The notes beneath the pieces are model-generated. The model did no database searches, was not told the origin of the DNA, and was given only the letters and a program-made list of their open reading frames with translations. The translations under genes were made by a program, and so were the position numbers. Below, piece by piece: positions 37,287-46,805 of a stretch of 64,000 bases of DNA. The stretch comes from Gammaproteobacteria bacterium (GTDB taxonomy: Bacteria; Pseudomonadota; Gammaproteobacteria; Steroidobacterales; Steroidobacteraceae): assembly GCA_947452065.1 (NCBI GenBank), contig CANGBB010000005.1, positions 107,334-171,333 of the forward strand. The letters run 5' to 3'. Every line of letters begins with the position of its first letter. Position 1 is the stretch's first letter.

Positions 37287-40106
37287 GTGTTCAAGGCGTT
37301 GACCCGGGTGTTCGGCAGTCGCAACGAGCGGCTGGTGCGCGGTTACAACCGCTATGTGCGCGCCGCAGCCGCGCTCGAGGAATCATTCAAGGCGCTGTCG
37401 GATGATGCGCTGCGCGCCAAGACTGAAGAGTTTCGCGCTCAGCTGAAGTCCGGCACCACGCTGGAGCAGTTGTTGCCTGCAGCGTTCGCCGCAGTGCGCG
37501 AAGCAGCGCGGCGCACCCTCGGCATGCGTCACTTCGACGTGCAGCTGATCGGCGGCGCGGTACTGAATGACGGGCGCATCGCCGAGATGCGCACCGGTGA
37601 GGGTAAGACGCTGGTGGCAACGCTGGCCGCCTACCTCAACGCACTGCCCGGCGAGGGCGTGCACGTGGTGACGGTCAACGAATATCTGGCGCAGCGCGAC
37701 GCGGACTGGATGGCGCCGGTGTATCGCTTCCTCGGTCTCACCGTGGGTGTGATCCGCAGCCAGCAAGAGACGCGCGAGAAGCAGGCCGCCTATCAGTGCG
37801 ACATCACCTACGGCACGAATAACGAATTCGGCTTCGACTATCTGCGTGACAACCTGGCCTTCCGTCTGGAGGACCGGGTGCAGCGGCCGCTGGCCTACGC
37901 CATCGTCGACGAAGTCGATTCAATCCTGATTGATGAAGCGCGCACACCGCTGATCATCTCGGGTCCGGCTGAAGGCGGCACCGAGATCTACGAGCGTATC
38001 GATGCGCTGGTACCGCAGCTGTCCCGCCAGAAGGAAGAGGATGGTCCGGGCGACTACTCGGTCGACGAGAAGGGCAAGCAGGTGCATATCACTGAGGCGG
38101 GCCACGAGCGCGTCGAGCAGTTGATGGCCGAAGCCGGGTTGCTGCGCGAGGGCGAGAGCCTGTACGACGCCGCCAACATCCGCCTGATGCATCACCTCAA
38201 CGCGGCCCTGCGTGCGCATGCGCTGTACAAGCGTGATGTCGAGTACATCGTGCGCAACGGCGAAGTGATCATTGTCGACGAATTCACCGGACGCACGATG
38301 ATCGGCCGGCGCTGGTCTGAGGGCCTGCATCAGGCTGTCGAGGCCAAGGAGCGCGTGCGCGTTCGCGAGGAAAACCAGACGGTCGCCTCGATCACCTTCC
38401 AGAATTATTTTCGCATCTACCGCAAGCTCTCGGGCATGACCGGTACGGCGGACACCGAGGCGCCGGAATTCCTGCAGATCTACGGGCTGGAAGTGGTCGT
38501 GATTCCGACGCATCGGCCCATGGTCCGCAAGGACAGCGCGGATTTCGTCTACCTCACGCAGAAAGACAAGTTTGACGCCATTCTGGCCGACATCCGCGAC
38601 TGCGTGGAGCGCTCGCAGCCGGTGCTGGTGGGTACCACGTCCATTGAGACCTCCGAGCTGCTGGCCGGCATGTTGCGTTCAGCGAACATTCCTCATGAAG
38701 TGCTGAATGCCAAGCAGCATGAGCGCGAGGCCCACATCGTTGCGCAGGCGGGCCGACCGGGTGCGGTCACCATCGCTACCAACATGGCCGGTCGCGGCAC
38801 CGACATCGTCCTAGGCGGTAATCTCGAAGTCGAATTGCATGGTCTCGGTGAAGCCGCCGACGATGCCGCGCGCGCAGCGGCGCGCACTGCATGGCAGCAG
38901 CGCCATGATCAGGTGCTGGCCGCTGGCGGCTTACACATCATCGGCACTGAGCGTCACGAGTCGCGGCGTATCGACAACCAGTTGCGTGGCCGCTCGGGAC
39001 GCCAGGGTGATCCGGGCTCAAGCCGCTTCTATCTGTCGATGGAAGACACCCTGATGCGCATCTTCGGCGATCCGGCGCGTACCAAGCGCCTGCTGCAGAT
39101 GGCTGGCATGAAGGAAGGCGAGGTCATCGAGAGCGGCATGCTGTCGCGTCAAATCGAGAAGGCACAGCGCAAGGTCGAATCGCACAACTTCGACATTCGC
39201 AAGCAGCTGCTCACCTTCGACGACGTGGCCAATGACCAGCGCAAGGTCATCTACAGCCAGCGCACCGAGATCCTCGGCACGGAAGATCTCAGTGGTCCCA
39301 TCCGCGGGATGTTCGGCGACGCCATCAAGAGTCTGCTCGACAATCACATCGTCGCCCATGCGCTGCCGGCCGACTGGGATCTGCAGGGCCTGCGCAGCGC
39401 GCTGCAGCGCGATTTCGCGCTCGACCTGCCGTTGCAGGAGTGGATGACAGCAGAGCCGGAGCTTGAGGAGCAGGCGTTCCGCGAACGCGTACTCGAAGCT
39501 GTGCTGGCGAACTACGACGAGCGGGTGCAGCGCTACGGTGTTCCCGTCATGCGTCAGGTGGAGCGACAGCTCCTGCTCTCCACCCTCGATCATCAATGGC
39601 GCGACCATCTGGCGGCCATGGACTACCTGCGTCAGGGCATTCATCTGCGCGGCTATGCGCAGAAGGACTACCGCTACGAGTACAAGCGCGAGGCCTTTGA
39701 GATGTTCTCCGCGCTGCTTGAGCGTGTGAAGTTCGAAGTGGTGTCTGCGCTGGCGCGCGTCGAATTGCGGACCCAGGAGCAGGTCGAACGCGAAGAGGCC
39801 GAGCGGCGCGAGCGTTTGATGCATCAGTTGCAGGCGCAACACGCCGAGGCACTGTCAGCCCTTGAGTCGCAGGGTGACAGCGGCCAGAGTGATGTGGAGC
39901 GCCCGGTTACCGAGCGTGCTCCGCAGCGCGCGCCTGGCGCCGCGGCGCAGTCGGCAGGTGTGCCGTTGCGGCGAAATCCTCTGGCGGAAATTGCCGCGGA
40001 GTCGACCTTCGTGCGGGGTGACCGCAAGGTCGGTCGCAATGAGCCTTGCCCCTGTGGCTCGGGCCGCAAATTCAAGCACTGCCACGGCACGCTTGCTGAG
40101 GACTGA
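37287..40106 (+). CDS. secA: Preprotein translocase ATPase SecA
   Basis: Motor that drives secretory proteins through SecYEG. It has 939 residues (E. coli 901). Walker A is [11 protein letters not shown] (101-111); [20 protein letters not shown] is the DEAD-type Walker B region; [15 protein letters not shown] and the [13 protein letters not shown] motif VI follow. The C-terminal linker (about 840-915) is unusually Gln/Ala/Pro-rich and ends in the zinc-binding [14 protein letters not shown], which binds SecB and phospholipid. The start is GTG with GAGGAG upstream. The mutT start overlaps its end. Confidence 0.98.
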   Translation: MFKALTRVFGSRNERLVRGYNRYVRAAAALEESFKALSDDALRAKTEEFRAQLKSGTTLEQLLPAAFAAVREAARRTLGMRHFDVQLIGGAVLNDGRIAEMRTGEGKTLVATLAAYLNALPGEGVHVVTVNEYLAQRDADWMAPVYRFLGLTVGVIRSQQETREKQAAYQCDITYGTNNEFGFDYLRDNLAFRLEDRVQRPLAYAIVDEVDSILIDEARTPLIISGPAEGGTEIYERIDALVPQLSRQKEEDGPGDYSVDEKGKQVHITEAGHERVEQLMAEAGLLREGESLYDAANIRLMHHLNAALRAHALYKRDVEYIVRNGEVIIVDEFTGRTMIGRRWSEGLHQAVEAKERVRVREENQTVASITFQNYFRIYRKLSGMTGTADTEAPEFLQIYGLEVVVIPTHRPMVRKDSADFVYLTQKDKFDAILADIRDCVERSQPVLVGTTSIETSELLAGMLRSANIPHEVLNAKQHEREAHIVAQAGRPGAVTIATNMAGRGTDIVLGGNLEVELHGLGEAADDAARAAARTAWQQRHDQVLAAGGLHIIGTERHESRRIDNQLRGRSGRQGDPGSSRFYLSMEDTLMRIFGDPARTKRLLQMAGMKEGEVIESGMLSRQIEKAQRKVESHNFDIRKQLLTFDDVANDQRKVIYSQRTEILGTEDLSGPIRGMFGDAIKSLLDNHIVAHALPADWDLQGLRSALQRDFALDLPLQEWMTAEPELEEQAFRERVLEAVLANYDERVQRYGVPVMRQVERQLLLSTLDHQWRDHLAAMDYLRQGIHLRGYAQKDYRYEYKREAFEMFSALLERVKFEVVSALARVELRTQEQVEREEAERRERLMHQLQAQHAEALSALESQGDSGQSDVERPVTERAPQRAPGAAAQSAGVPLRRNPLAEIAAESTFVRGDRKVGRNEPCPCGSGRKFKHCHGTLAED

Positions 40107-40527
40107 TACGCCGGCGCTGGAAGTGGTTGCGGCCGTGCTCCATGACGGCGCTGGCCGCGTACTTGTCACACAGCGACCAATCGGTAAGCCTCTGGCCGGT
40201 TTCTGGGAATTCCCCGGCGGCAAACTCGAGCCCGGCGAGAGCCAGGTGCAGTGTCTGGTGCGTGAACTGCACGAAGAGTTGGGGATCGAGGTGCTGCCTC
40301 GCGACTGCACGCCGCTGATGCAACTGGAACACCGCTATCCGGAACGCCTCGTTCGGCTGCATGTCTGGAACATCTCGCAGCATGCCGGCAACCCCACGGG
40401 TCGCGAGGGGCAGGCGCTGCGCTGGCTGGCCCCGACAGAACTCGGTTCGGTGCCGTTGCTCCCCGCCGATGATCCCATCGTCAAATGCCTGCTGGATGGA
40501 GCGGGCACCGGTACAATGAAAGCCTGA
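40093..40527 (+). CDS. mutT: 8-oxo-dGTP diphosphatase MutT (Nudix)
   Basis: Sanitises oxidised nucleotides (8-oxo-dGTP). The Nudix box [23 protein letters not shown] runs from about residue 43 with the expected G-x5-E-x7-REL-x-EE-x-G spacing; WEFPGG before it and RLHVWNI after are MutT-like. No ATG is near the conserved start; I chose TTG 40093 (144 residues, 14-base overlap with secA). GTG 40123 would cut into the first strand, and ATG 40039 would overlap secA by 68 bases. secA followed by mutT is the common gammaproteobacterial order. Confidence 0.88.
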   Translation: MLRTDTPALEVVAAVLHDGAGRVLVTQRPIGKPLAGFWEFPGGKLEPGESQVQCLVRELHEELGIEVLPRDCTPLMQLEHRYPERLVRLHVWNISQHAGNPTGREGQALRWLAPTELGSVPLLPADDPIVKCLLDGAGTGTMKA

Positions 40528-40549
40528 AATTCAACAGGGTGATGGCATC

Positions 40550-40933
40550 ATGGCGCAGGAAATGGGTCTCCCGGACGCTCAGCTCGACCGCAACGCACTG
40601 TATCGCGAAGAGGTCTTCACAGACCGCAAGGCGGGCTCCCTTCGGCGTCTGCTGCCGGTCACTGCAGACGGCGCCCACGACACCAGCCGTGCAACGATCT
40701 TCTCCGGTCAGACGCAGTTGCTGACCCCGGGTGGTGTTTTGCCGCTGGCGTTCGACATCGACGCACAGACTCTCGATGAGGCCATCACGAAGTTCCCGGC
40801 AGCGATGCACGCTGCGCTGGAGCAGGCGATTGAGGAAGCGCGTGAATACCGCCGCGAAGCGGCCTCAAGAATCGTTGTGCCGGATGTTGCCGGTGGCGGC
40901 ATTCCCGGCGGCGGGAAGATCAAGCTGCGCTGA
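40550..40933 (+). CDS. Conserved-looking hypothetical protein, 127 residues
   Basis: Not recognised. The protein is soluble, without a signal peptide or membrane segment. The N-terminal half is REEVFTDRKAGSLRRLLPV, the middle SGQTQLLTPGGVLPLAFDI is beta-rich, and a helical region (about 75-107, rich in Ala and Glu) precedes a glycine-rich end (VAGGGIPGGGKIKLR). The start ATG has GGGTGA upstream and is 22 bases after mutT. Codon choice resembles its neighbours, and the order of charged and hydrophobic residues looks like a real domain. The last 69 bases are antisense to the end of yacG. Confidence 0.72.
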   Translation: MAQEMGLPDAQLDRNALYREEVFTDRKAGSLRRLLPVTADGAHDTSRATIFSGQTQLLTPGGVLPLAFDIDAQTLDEAITKFPAAMHAALEQAIEEAREYRREAASRIVVPDVAGGGIPGGGKIKLR

Positions 40934-41095
40934 GAGCGGATCCACGGGTTCAGCGGGCAGCGCGCGCTCTTCGCTGAACCAAGCGCCAAGGTCGATCAGC
41001 CGGCAGCGGTCGCTGCAGAACGGACGATGCACTTCGGCCTCGCTCCACTCGATCCTGCGGCTGCAGGTCGGGCAGGCAACACTGGGAAGATTCAT
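40865..41095 (-). CDS. yacG: DNA gyrase inhibitor YacG (zinc-binding)
   Basis: Small zinc protein that binds GyrB and blocks DNA binding by gyrase. It has 76 residues. Zinc ligands are Cys8, Cys11 (VACPTC), Cys27 and Cys31 (FCSDRCRLIDLGAWFSEE), the exact YacG pattern. The C-terminal 25 residues are poorly conserved and their DNA is antisense to the end of the 40550 gene. Last gene of the pilA-pilB-pilC-pilD-coaE-zapD-yacG series. Confidence 0.93.
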   Translation of the reverse strand: MNLPSVACPTCSRRIEWSEAEVHRPFCSDRCRLIDLGAWFSEERALPAEPVDPLSAQLDLPAAGNAATGNIRHNDS

Positions 41096-41114
41096 CGGGT
41101 TAATGCGCTGCAGA

Positions 41115-41909
41115 TCAGCTGCAGCAGATCAGCGTAAAGGGCACGTCGGTTTCAGTCTGCTTGGGTCGCTGGCCAACATTGCTCCATTCCATGAAGCGCA
41201 TGCTGCAGCGGTAGTGTGTGCCGCTGACTTCCGGATACAGTCCGCAGCCCATCGGCAGTTTGATGCGCAACAGCTGCAGCGGCGTTTCGCGATCGAAGTT
41301 CACGTTGAACACGCCGCCGTGCGCCACCTCGGACCGCGCGCGACCATTCTGTCGCAATAGCCACAGCAACTCTGCAATGGCATCACACAGCGGTCGTACC
41401 ATGCCGAGCCAGTTGGCGAAGGTTGCCATCCGTGATTCATCCGGCTCACTCAGCCAGAAGCTGTAATCGTGCAGGTCGAATTCGCAAGTGCCACCGGGAA
41501 TCGCAGAGCGATGTTTGATCGCAGCGAGGAATTCAGACTCGCGCAGTGGTTGCAGCCAATTGCTGCTGAGGTTTGCCAGTTCGTCGCGCAGCCGCACGAG
41601 ATTGGAGATCACACCGCGCAGTTTCGTCAGGTCGATGCCGGGGCGGTTCTGATATTCGTTGAGGACGCCCAGATTCCGTTCCAGTTCTTTCAGGACGTCT
41701 GCGCGGACGTCACCGCGCTGCGTGACGGCAATGATGTCGAGCAGGCTGGCAACGGCGGCACGGGCGCCCATCGCGCTGCCGGTCTGATTGTGATGGACCG
41801 CCTGGGAGTACAGGAAGTCGAGTCGCAGGAAGATCCGCAGCCGCTCGGACAAAGGCTGCTCGAACACGCTCTCCCCGTATGTCCTGCTCTTGTCGGCCGC
41901 TCCGGTCAT
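41115..41909 (-). CDS. zapD: Z-ring-associated protein ZapD
   Basis: Cytoplasmic protein that crosslinks FtsZ filaments (formerly YacF). It has 264 residues. The N-terminal FEQPLSERLRIFLRLDFLYSQ pattern, LERNLGVLNEYQNRPGIDL and the C-terminal CGLYPEVSGTHYRCSMRFM are diagnostic for the family. It is 4 bases overlapped with coaE upstream and followed by yacG. FtsZ itself is encoded 7 kb upstream on the other strand. Confidence 0.93.
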   Translation of the reverse strand: MTGAADKSRTYGESVFEQPLSERLRIFLRLDFLYSQAVHHNQTGSAMGARAAVASLLDIIAVTQRGDVRADVLKELERNLGVLNEYQNRPGIDLTKLRGVISNLVRLRDELANLSSNWLQPLRESEFLAAIKHRSAIPGGTCEFDLHDYSFWLSEPDESRMATFANWLGMVRPLCDAIAELLWLLRQNGRARSEVAHGGVFNVNFDRETPLQLLRIKLPMGCGLYPEVSGTHYRCSMRFMEWSNVGQRPKQTETDVPFTLICCS

Positions 41910-42556
41910 CCCGCTATTGTGCTTGAGCTTTGCGCCAGACCCAAGTACATGGCGTGAAGTTTCCCGACCCGGGCCTCCAGCGCGGCCAGATCGGCATCGT
42001 TGACCAGCACATCGTCGGCCACGGTCAGCCGCTCGGCCCGCGAGGCTTGAGCGGCGAGAATTGCGTCAATCTGTGAGTCATTGGCGGCGTCCCGGGCCGC
42101 AAGCCGCGCCCGTTGCTGCGCCGGATCGCAGTCCACGACCAGTATCCGGTCATACCGGTCGCCGGCGTTTTTCTCGACCAGCAGCGGGTTGACGACGATC
42201 TGGTAGGGGCCGGGCGCGGCGGCCAGCCACTGCTCGGTGTGCGCCCGGACCGCGGGATGCAGCAATTCTTCGAGTTGGCGTCGCAGTCCGGCATCGTGGA
42301 ACATCCGCGCGCGCAGGGCGCGGCGATCGAGCTGGCCATCGGCCAGCCGCAGATCCGACCCGAAGCGCTGGAATATCTCCTGCAGCAGCGGTGCGCCGGG
42401 CGCCACGACTTCCCGCGCCACTTGATCGAGGTCGATGACTGGTATGCCCAGCCGCGCAAAAAGCGCGGCCACCGTACTCTTGCCGGAGGCGATTCCACCG
42501 GTGAGTCCCAGCACCCAGCGCCGTTGCAGCGCCGGTCCTTTAGCTGGAGTCGTCAT
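41906..42556 (-). CDS. coaE: Dephospho-CoA kinase CoaE
   Basis: Phosphorylates dephospho-CoA, the last step of coenzyme A synthesis. It has 216 residues. The P-loop GLTGGIASGKST spans 17-28, followed by GIPVIDLDQVAREVVAPG with the substrate Asp, then LLHPAVRAHTEQW and VVNPLLVEKN, where most relatives have PLLfE. The end is QSSSTIAG. It overlaps pilD and zapD by 4 bases each, the usual pilD-coaE arrangement. Confidence 0.95.
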   Translation of the reverse strand: MTTPAKGPALQRRWVLGLTGGIASGKSTVAALFARLGIPVIDLDQVAREVVAPGAPLLQEIFQRFGSDLRLADGQLDRRALRARMFHDAGLRRQLEELLHPAVRAHTEQWLAAAPGPYQIVVNPLLVEKNAGDRYDRILVVDCDPAQQRARLAARDAANDSQIDAILAAQASRAERLTVADDVLVNDADLAALEARVGKLHAMYLGLAQSSSTIAG

Positions 42557-43461
42557 GCGATGCTGAACAGGCCCAGATAGACCGTGACCGCCTCCGGCCC
42601 CCAGACCATGACCATGAATCCGGCGGCTGCCAGAAACGGACCGAAGGGGATCGGATGGGTCAGGCTACGGCGTTTGAGCACAATCATTGCGATGCCGACC
42701 AGTGCCCCGGCCAGCGCTGAGAGCAGCACGATGGGCAGCAGCATCTTCCAGCCCATCCAGGCGCCCAGTGCCGCCAGCAGCTTGAAATCGCCGTAGCCCA
42801 TGCCTTCCTTGCCGGTGGTGAGTCTGAACAGCTGGTACACCGTCCACAACAAAAGGTAGCCGGTGATCGCGCCGAGCAGTGCTGCCCTCGGCTCGACCGG
42901 CAGGTACTGGCCCGTTGCAGGCACTGCCCACAGACTGGCCAGAAGGCCGCCCCACATCAATGGCAGCGTGAGGATATCCGGCAGCAGCAGATGTTGGAGA
43001 TCAATCGTCGCCATCGCCACCAGATACCAGGTGATCACCAGCGCGTAGAGCAGGGTGATGCTGTAGCCAAACCGCCAGGCGACCAGCGCTGAGAGCAGAC
43101 CCGTCAACAGTTCCACCAGCGGATAGCGCAGGCTGATGCGGCCATGGCAATGGGCGCAGCGGCCGCGCAGCCATAGCCATGCAAGCAAGGGGATGTTGTG
43201 ACGTGCGGCAATCGGCGCATGACAGAGCGGGCACGCAGAGCGCGGCCTGACAAGATTGAACGGCGCTTCCGGAGCGGCTGATGCGCTATCGGCAAGTTCG
43301 GTGACGGTCAATTCCTCACACTGCTCACGCCATTGACGCTCCAGCATCTTGGGCAGCCGATGGATCACCACATTGAGGAAGCTGCCCACCACCAGCCCGA
43401 TTACGAATACGACAGCCGTCAGAAGAGTCGGCGAGTGTTCGAGCAGTGTGAGTGTTGGCAT
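42553..43461 (-). CDS. pilD: Type IV prepilin peptidase/N-methyltransferase PilD
   Basis: Aspartyl membrane peptidase that cleaves and N-methylates type IV pilins and type II secretion pseudopilins. It has 302 residues. The N-terminal methylase part includes GSFLNVVIHRLP and a zinc motif of Cys77, Cys80, Cys102 and Cys105 (CPLC and CAHC). Catalytic Asp154 (ATIDLQHLLLPD) and the GYGDFK motif with Asp225 follow. About eight membrane helices. The gene begins 9 bases after pilC. Confidence 0.96.
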   Translation of the reverse strand: MPTLTLLEHSPTLLTAVVFVIGLVVGSFLNVVIHRLPKMLERQWREQCEELTVTELADSASAAPEAPFNLVRPRSACPLCHAPIAARHNIPLLAWLWLRGRCAHCHGRISLRYPLVELLTGLLSALVAWRFGYSITLLYALVITWYLVAMATIDLQHLLLPDILTLPLMWGGLLASLWAVPATGQYLPVEPRAALLGAITGYLLLWTVYQLFRLTTGKEGMGYGDFKLLAALGAWMGWKMLLPIVLLSALAGALVGIAMIVLKRRSLTHPIPFGPFLAAAGFMVMVWGPEAVTVYLGLFSIA

Positions 43462-43470
43462 CGTCAGTCC

Positions 43471-44700
43471 TCAGACCAGGGCGCCCAGCTTGAATATGGG
43501 CAGGTACATGGCAATCACCAAGCCGCCCACCAGCAGGCTGAGTATGACCATGATCAGTGGCTCGAGCAGGCTGGCGAGATTGTCGACTGCATTGTCCACA
43601 TCCTCCTCGTAGAACCGCGCGACCTTGCCGGACAGAGTATCCAGCGAACCGGACTCCTCGCCCACGGAAATCATCTGCACGATCATGTCCGGGAACAAGC
43701 GGGCGTTCTCCAGCGCATTTTGCAGCCTCTGGCCGGTTGCGACCTCATCACGCATTTTAAGCACAGCGGCTTGATAAACCATGTTTCCGGTGGCACCGGC
43801 CACCGACGCCAGCGCTTCGACCAGCGGTACCCCGGCTGAAAACAGCGTTGAGAGTGTGCCTGCAAACCGCGCGATGGCCGCCTTCGCCAATATCGGCCCG
43901 ATCACCGGTACCCTGAGCGCCATTCGGTCCAAAACCTGACGCATGCGCCTCGAGCGATTCTTGCAGTGCACGAGTGCATAGCTGCCGCTGAGGGTGATCA
44001 GTGCCAGCATCCAGCCTTGCCTCTGCACGAAGCGAGAGAGGTCGATGATCTGACGGGTGAAAACCGGCAAATCGGCACCCAGACCGCTGAATAGTTCTTC
44101 GAACTGCGGGATCACGAAGATCAGCAGGATGGTGGACACGATGAGTGCCACCACCAACACCGCGGCCGGGTAGAACAGCGCCTTCCGGACCTTCTTCCGG
44201 ATGGCCTCGATCCTTTCTTTGTGGGTGGCGAGTTTGTCGAGCAGCGTGTCGAGTGCTCCGGCCTGTTCGCCGGCCTTGATGAGGCTGACGGCCAGCTCGT
44301 CGAAATGCTGCGGGTGCCGGGCAAGCGCCTCATGCAGCGTACTGCCGGACTCGACGTCTGCTTTGAGCTCACCGATCAGCATCTGAAGTGTGGGCTTTCC
44401 TCGGCCCGCGCCGATGATCTCTAGGCCCTGTACCAGCGGGATGCCGGCGGCCAGTAGGGTGGCCAGCTGTCGGCAGAAGAGGGCGATGTCGCCGGATCTG
44501 ATTCCGCCGCGCGTGTTGTGGCCGCTGTGCCTCCGGATGCGGGTGGTCGCAACGCCGCGGCGGCGCAGTTCAATGCGGAGTGCCGATTCGCTGCGAGCGC
44601 GGGAGCGGCCAGTGACCGGATGCCCCTTTCTATTAACACCTTCCCAGCGAAAGAGCGTGTCGCGCGTGGCCGGAAGTTTTGCGGCACTAGTCTGGGCCAT
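43471..44700 (-). CDS. pilC: Type IV pilus inner membrane platform protein PilC
   Basis: Polytopic platform protein that couples PilB ATPase motion to pilus assembly. It has 409 residues (Pseudomonas about 405). Two homologous T2SSF domains are visible: IALFCRQLATLLAAGIPLVQGLEII and IARFAGTLSTLFSAGVPLVEALASV; membrane helices lie near 175-195, 225-245 and 375-400. The last segment (VDNLASLLEPLIMVILSLLVGGLVIAMYLPIF) is typical. It is 4 bases after pilB. Confidence 0.96.
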   Translation of the reverse strand: MAQTSAAKLPATRDTLFRWEGVNRKGHPVTGRSRARSESALRIELRRRGVATTRIRRHSGHNTRGGIRSGDIALFCRQLATLLAAGIPLVQGLEIIGAGRGKPTLQMLIGELKADVESGSTLHEALARHPQHFDELAVSLIKAGEQAGALDTLLDKLATHKERIEAIRKKVRKALFYPAAVLVVALIVSTILLIFVIPQFEELFSGLGADLPVFTRQIIDLSRFVQRQGWMLALITLSGSYALVHCKNRSRRMRQVLDRMALRVPVIGPILAKAAIARFAGTLSTLFSAGVPLVEALASVAGATGNMVYQAAVLKMRDEVATGQRLQNALENARLFPDMIVQMISVGEESGSLDTLSGKVARFYEEDVDNAVDNLASLLEPLIMVILSLLVGGLVIAMYLPIFKLGALV

Positions 44701-44704
44701 GCGC

Positions 44705-46297
44705 TTAGTCGACGGTCACGCTGTTGATTTCACTGAGGCTGGTGAGTCCCGCTTTCACCTTCTCGAGGCCCGCACGGCGCAGATCCCAGACACCTTCGTG
44801 ACGTGTCTGCGCCGCGATGTCCAGCGCATGGCCGCCTGACATGATGATCCGGCCGATCGCTTCCGTGACCGGCATCACTTGGTAGATGCCTACGCGGCCT
44901 TTGTAGCCTTCGACGCAGTGCGCGCAGCCCCGCGGGCCATAGATGTGCAGGGTTGACAGATCAGTCGCTTGGAAACCTTCCCGGAGCAGCGCATCGTTGG
45001 GCACCTCCAGCGGCTGTTTGCATGCCGCGCACAGGCGTCGGGCCAAGCGTTGCGCGATAATCAGGCTGACCGAGGTGGCGATCGAAAATGGCTTGACCCC
45101 CATGTCGATGAGTCGTGTCAGGGTCTGCGGGGCGTCGTTGGTGTGCAGTGTTGAGAGCACCAGATGTCCGGTCTCGGCCGCCTTCATAGCGATCTCGGCA
45201 GTCTCCAGATCACGGATCTCGCCCACCATCACCACATCGGGATCCTGACGCAGGAAGGCACGCAGTGCGGCGGCGAAAGTGAGGCCGACGCGGTTGTTAA
45301 CGTTGACCTGATTGACGCCCGGCAGATTGATCTCGACTGGATCCTCGACCGTCGAGATGTTGCTGTCGACGGTATTGAGGATACTCAGGCCGGTGTACAG
45401 CGACACCGTCTTGCCGCTGCCCGTTGGACCGGTCACCAGGATCATGCCCTGCGGACGAGCCAGATTCCTAAGGTAGATCGCTTTCTGGTGTGGCTCATAA
45501 CCCAGCGCGTCAATGCCGAGCTGAGCCACGGAAGGATCCAGGATGCGCAGTACAATTTTTTCGCCGAACAACGTCGGACAACTGCTGACGCGAAGATCGA
45601 TGGCACGCGTGCCGGAGAGACGCATCTTCATTCGACCATCCTGCGGCACCCGGCGCTCGGCAATGTCCAGACGCGCGAGCACCTTCAGACGTGCGGAAAT
45701 CCTGCTGGCCAGCGCCACCGGCGGCCGTGCGAGTTCGCGCAGCACGCCATCAACGCGTAGCCGCACGCGATACCGTTGCTCGAAGGGTTCGAAGTGAATG
45801 TCAGACGCACCGCGGCGGATCGCATCCTGCAGAACTTTGCTAACGAAGCGGACGACTGGCGCGTCCTCCGTATCATCGCGCCGCACTTGATCGGCGGCGC
45901 TCGCCTCCGCACGGGCTGACTCCTTGGCCTCTGAGGCCATGCGGCTGTCCTCGCCGATGAGTTCAGCCAGCGTGTTGTCAGTGGCTTCAAGGATCCTGTC
46001 GAGCCTTGCCTGCAGCTTGTCGTCTTCGACGATGATCGGCTCGACGAAAAGGCCGGTTTGGAACTTGATCTCGTCGATGCCGTGTTGAGCCGTTGGGTCG
46101 TTGATTCCGATGAACAGATGTTTGCCGCGCTTGAACAGGGGTAGCACACGGTGCTTGGCAAGCAGCTTGGTGGGCACCAAGCGAATGATCTCGGGATCGA
46201 CCGCCAGCGCATCGAGATCCATGAAAGGGAGCCCAAATTCACTAGCCGCCGCACTGGCAGCATGTCTGGCGCTGGCGCTGGGGTGCCCATCCGCCAC
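44705..46297 (-). CDS. pilB: Type IV pilus assembly ATPase PilB, N-terminally short
   Basis: Hexameric ATPase that powers pilus extension. With the GTG at 46297 it has 530 residues; relatives have about 565-575. The chain picks up conservation at ASEFGLPFMDLDAL, so most of the family's first 50-60 residues are missing, though the rest of the MshEN-like domain is intact (RVLPLFKRGKHLFIGINDP). Walker A is GPTGSGKTVSLYTG; FRQDPDV-like FLRQDPDVVMVGEIRDLETAE is the Walker B, and CAAC/CAHC bind zinc. The frame stays open to an ATG at 46441, but that stretch overlaps pilA out of frame. The start is uncertain. Confidence 0.9.
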   Translation of the reverse strand: MADGHPSASARHAASAAASEFGLPFMDLDALAVDPEIIRLVPTKLLAKHRVLPLFKRGKHLFIGINDPTAQHGIDEIKFQTGLFVEPIIVEDDKLQARLDRILEATDNTLAELIGEDSRMASEAKESARAEASAADQVRRDDTEDAPVVRFVSKVLQDAIRRGASDIHFEPFEQRYRVRLRVDGVLRELARPPVALASRISARLKVLARLDIAERRVPQDGRMKMRLSGTRAIDLRVSSCPTLFGEKIVLRILDPSVAQLGIDALGYEPHQKAIYLRNLARPQGMILVTGPTGSGKTVSLYTGLSILNTVDSNISTVEDPVEINLPGVNQVNVNNRVGLTFAAALRAFLRQDPDVVMVGEIRDLETAEIAMKAAETGHLVLSTLHTNDAPQTLTRLIDMGVKPFSIATSVSLIIAQRLARRLCAACKQPLEVPNDALLREGFQATDLSTLHIYGPRGCAHCVEGYKGRVGIYQVMPVTEAIGRIIMSGGHALDIAAQTRHEGVWDLRRAGLEKVKAGLTSLSEINSVTVD

Positions 46298-46304
46298 ACC
46301 CGCT

Positions 46305-46805
46305 TCAGCCGCGGCACTCGGACGGACGATACTTTTGCGCGACCGTGCCGCCGCCGTCACTGGCCGAAAATGCAGTGGCACCACCGGTGCTGATGGCGAT
46401 GGGCATGCTCTTGCTGCCGCATTGCCAGGAGACATCGCCATTGCTGCTGGTGCCCGCCGTCAGCAGCAGTGTTTTGCCTTGGATGCCTGCTGCGGCAGGC
46501 GCGGCGGCGCGAAAGGTGACCGTAATCTGATTGCTCGCTACCGCAACTGAGTCCACGTACTTGCCCTTGATGTCGCTCGAGCTGCCGAGCCCCGCAGCGA
46601 CGTTATCGGTGGGCCACGTGCCGCTGCTGGTGTAGCTCTCGACGATTGCGGTTTTTGCCACGCCCGCCAGATTCAGCGCTTCGCTGACCTGCGCCCGCGT
46701 CGTGAAATCGGAGTAGGCCGGTATGGCCAGCAGTGCCAGCGTGCCGACGATGGCCACAACGATCATCAGTTCGATCAGCGTAAAGCCCGTTTGTGCGGAT
46801 TTCAT
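46305..46805 (-). CDS. pilA: Type IV major pilin PilA
   Basis: Main subunit of the type IV pilus, 166 residues. The prepilin leader MKSAQTG ends at the PilD cleavage site before FTLIELMIVVAIVGTLALLA; Glu5 of the mature protein is present. The globular domain carries the two conserved C-terminal cysteines (WQCGSK and PSECRG) that form the D-loop disulfide. The ATG at 46805 has GAGGGAG upstream. It is immediately upstream of pilB, on the same strand, and divergent from sucC. Confidence 0.95.
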   Translation of the reverse strand: MKSAQTGFTLIELMIVVAIVGTLALLAIPAYSDFTTRAQVSEALNLAGVAKTAIVESYTSSGTWPTDNVAAGLGSSSDIKGKYVDSVAVASNQITVTFRAAAPAAAGIQGKTLLLTAGTSSNGDVSWQCGSKSMPIAISTGGATAFSASDGGGTVAQKYRPSECRG

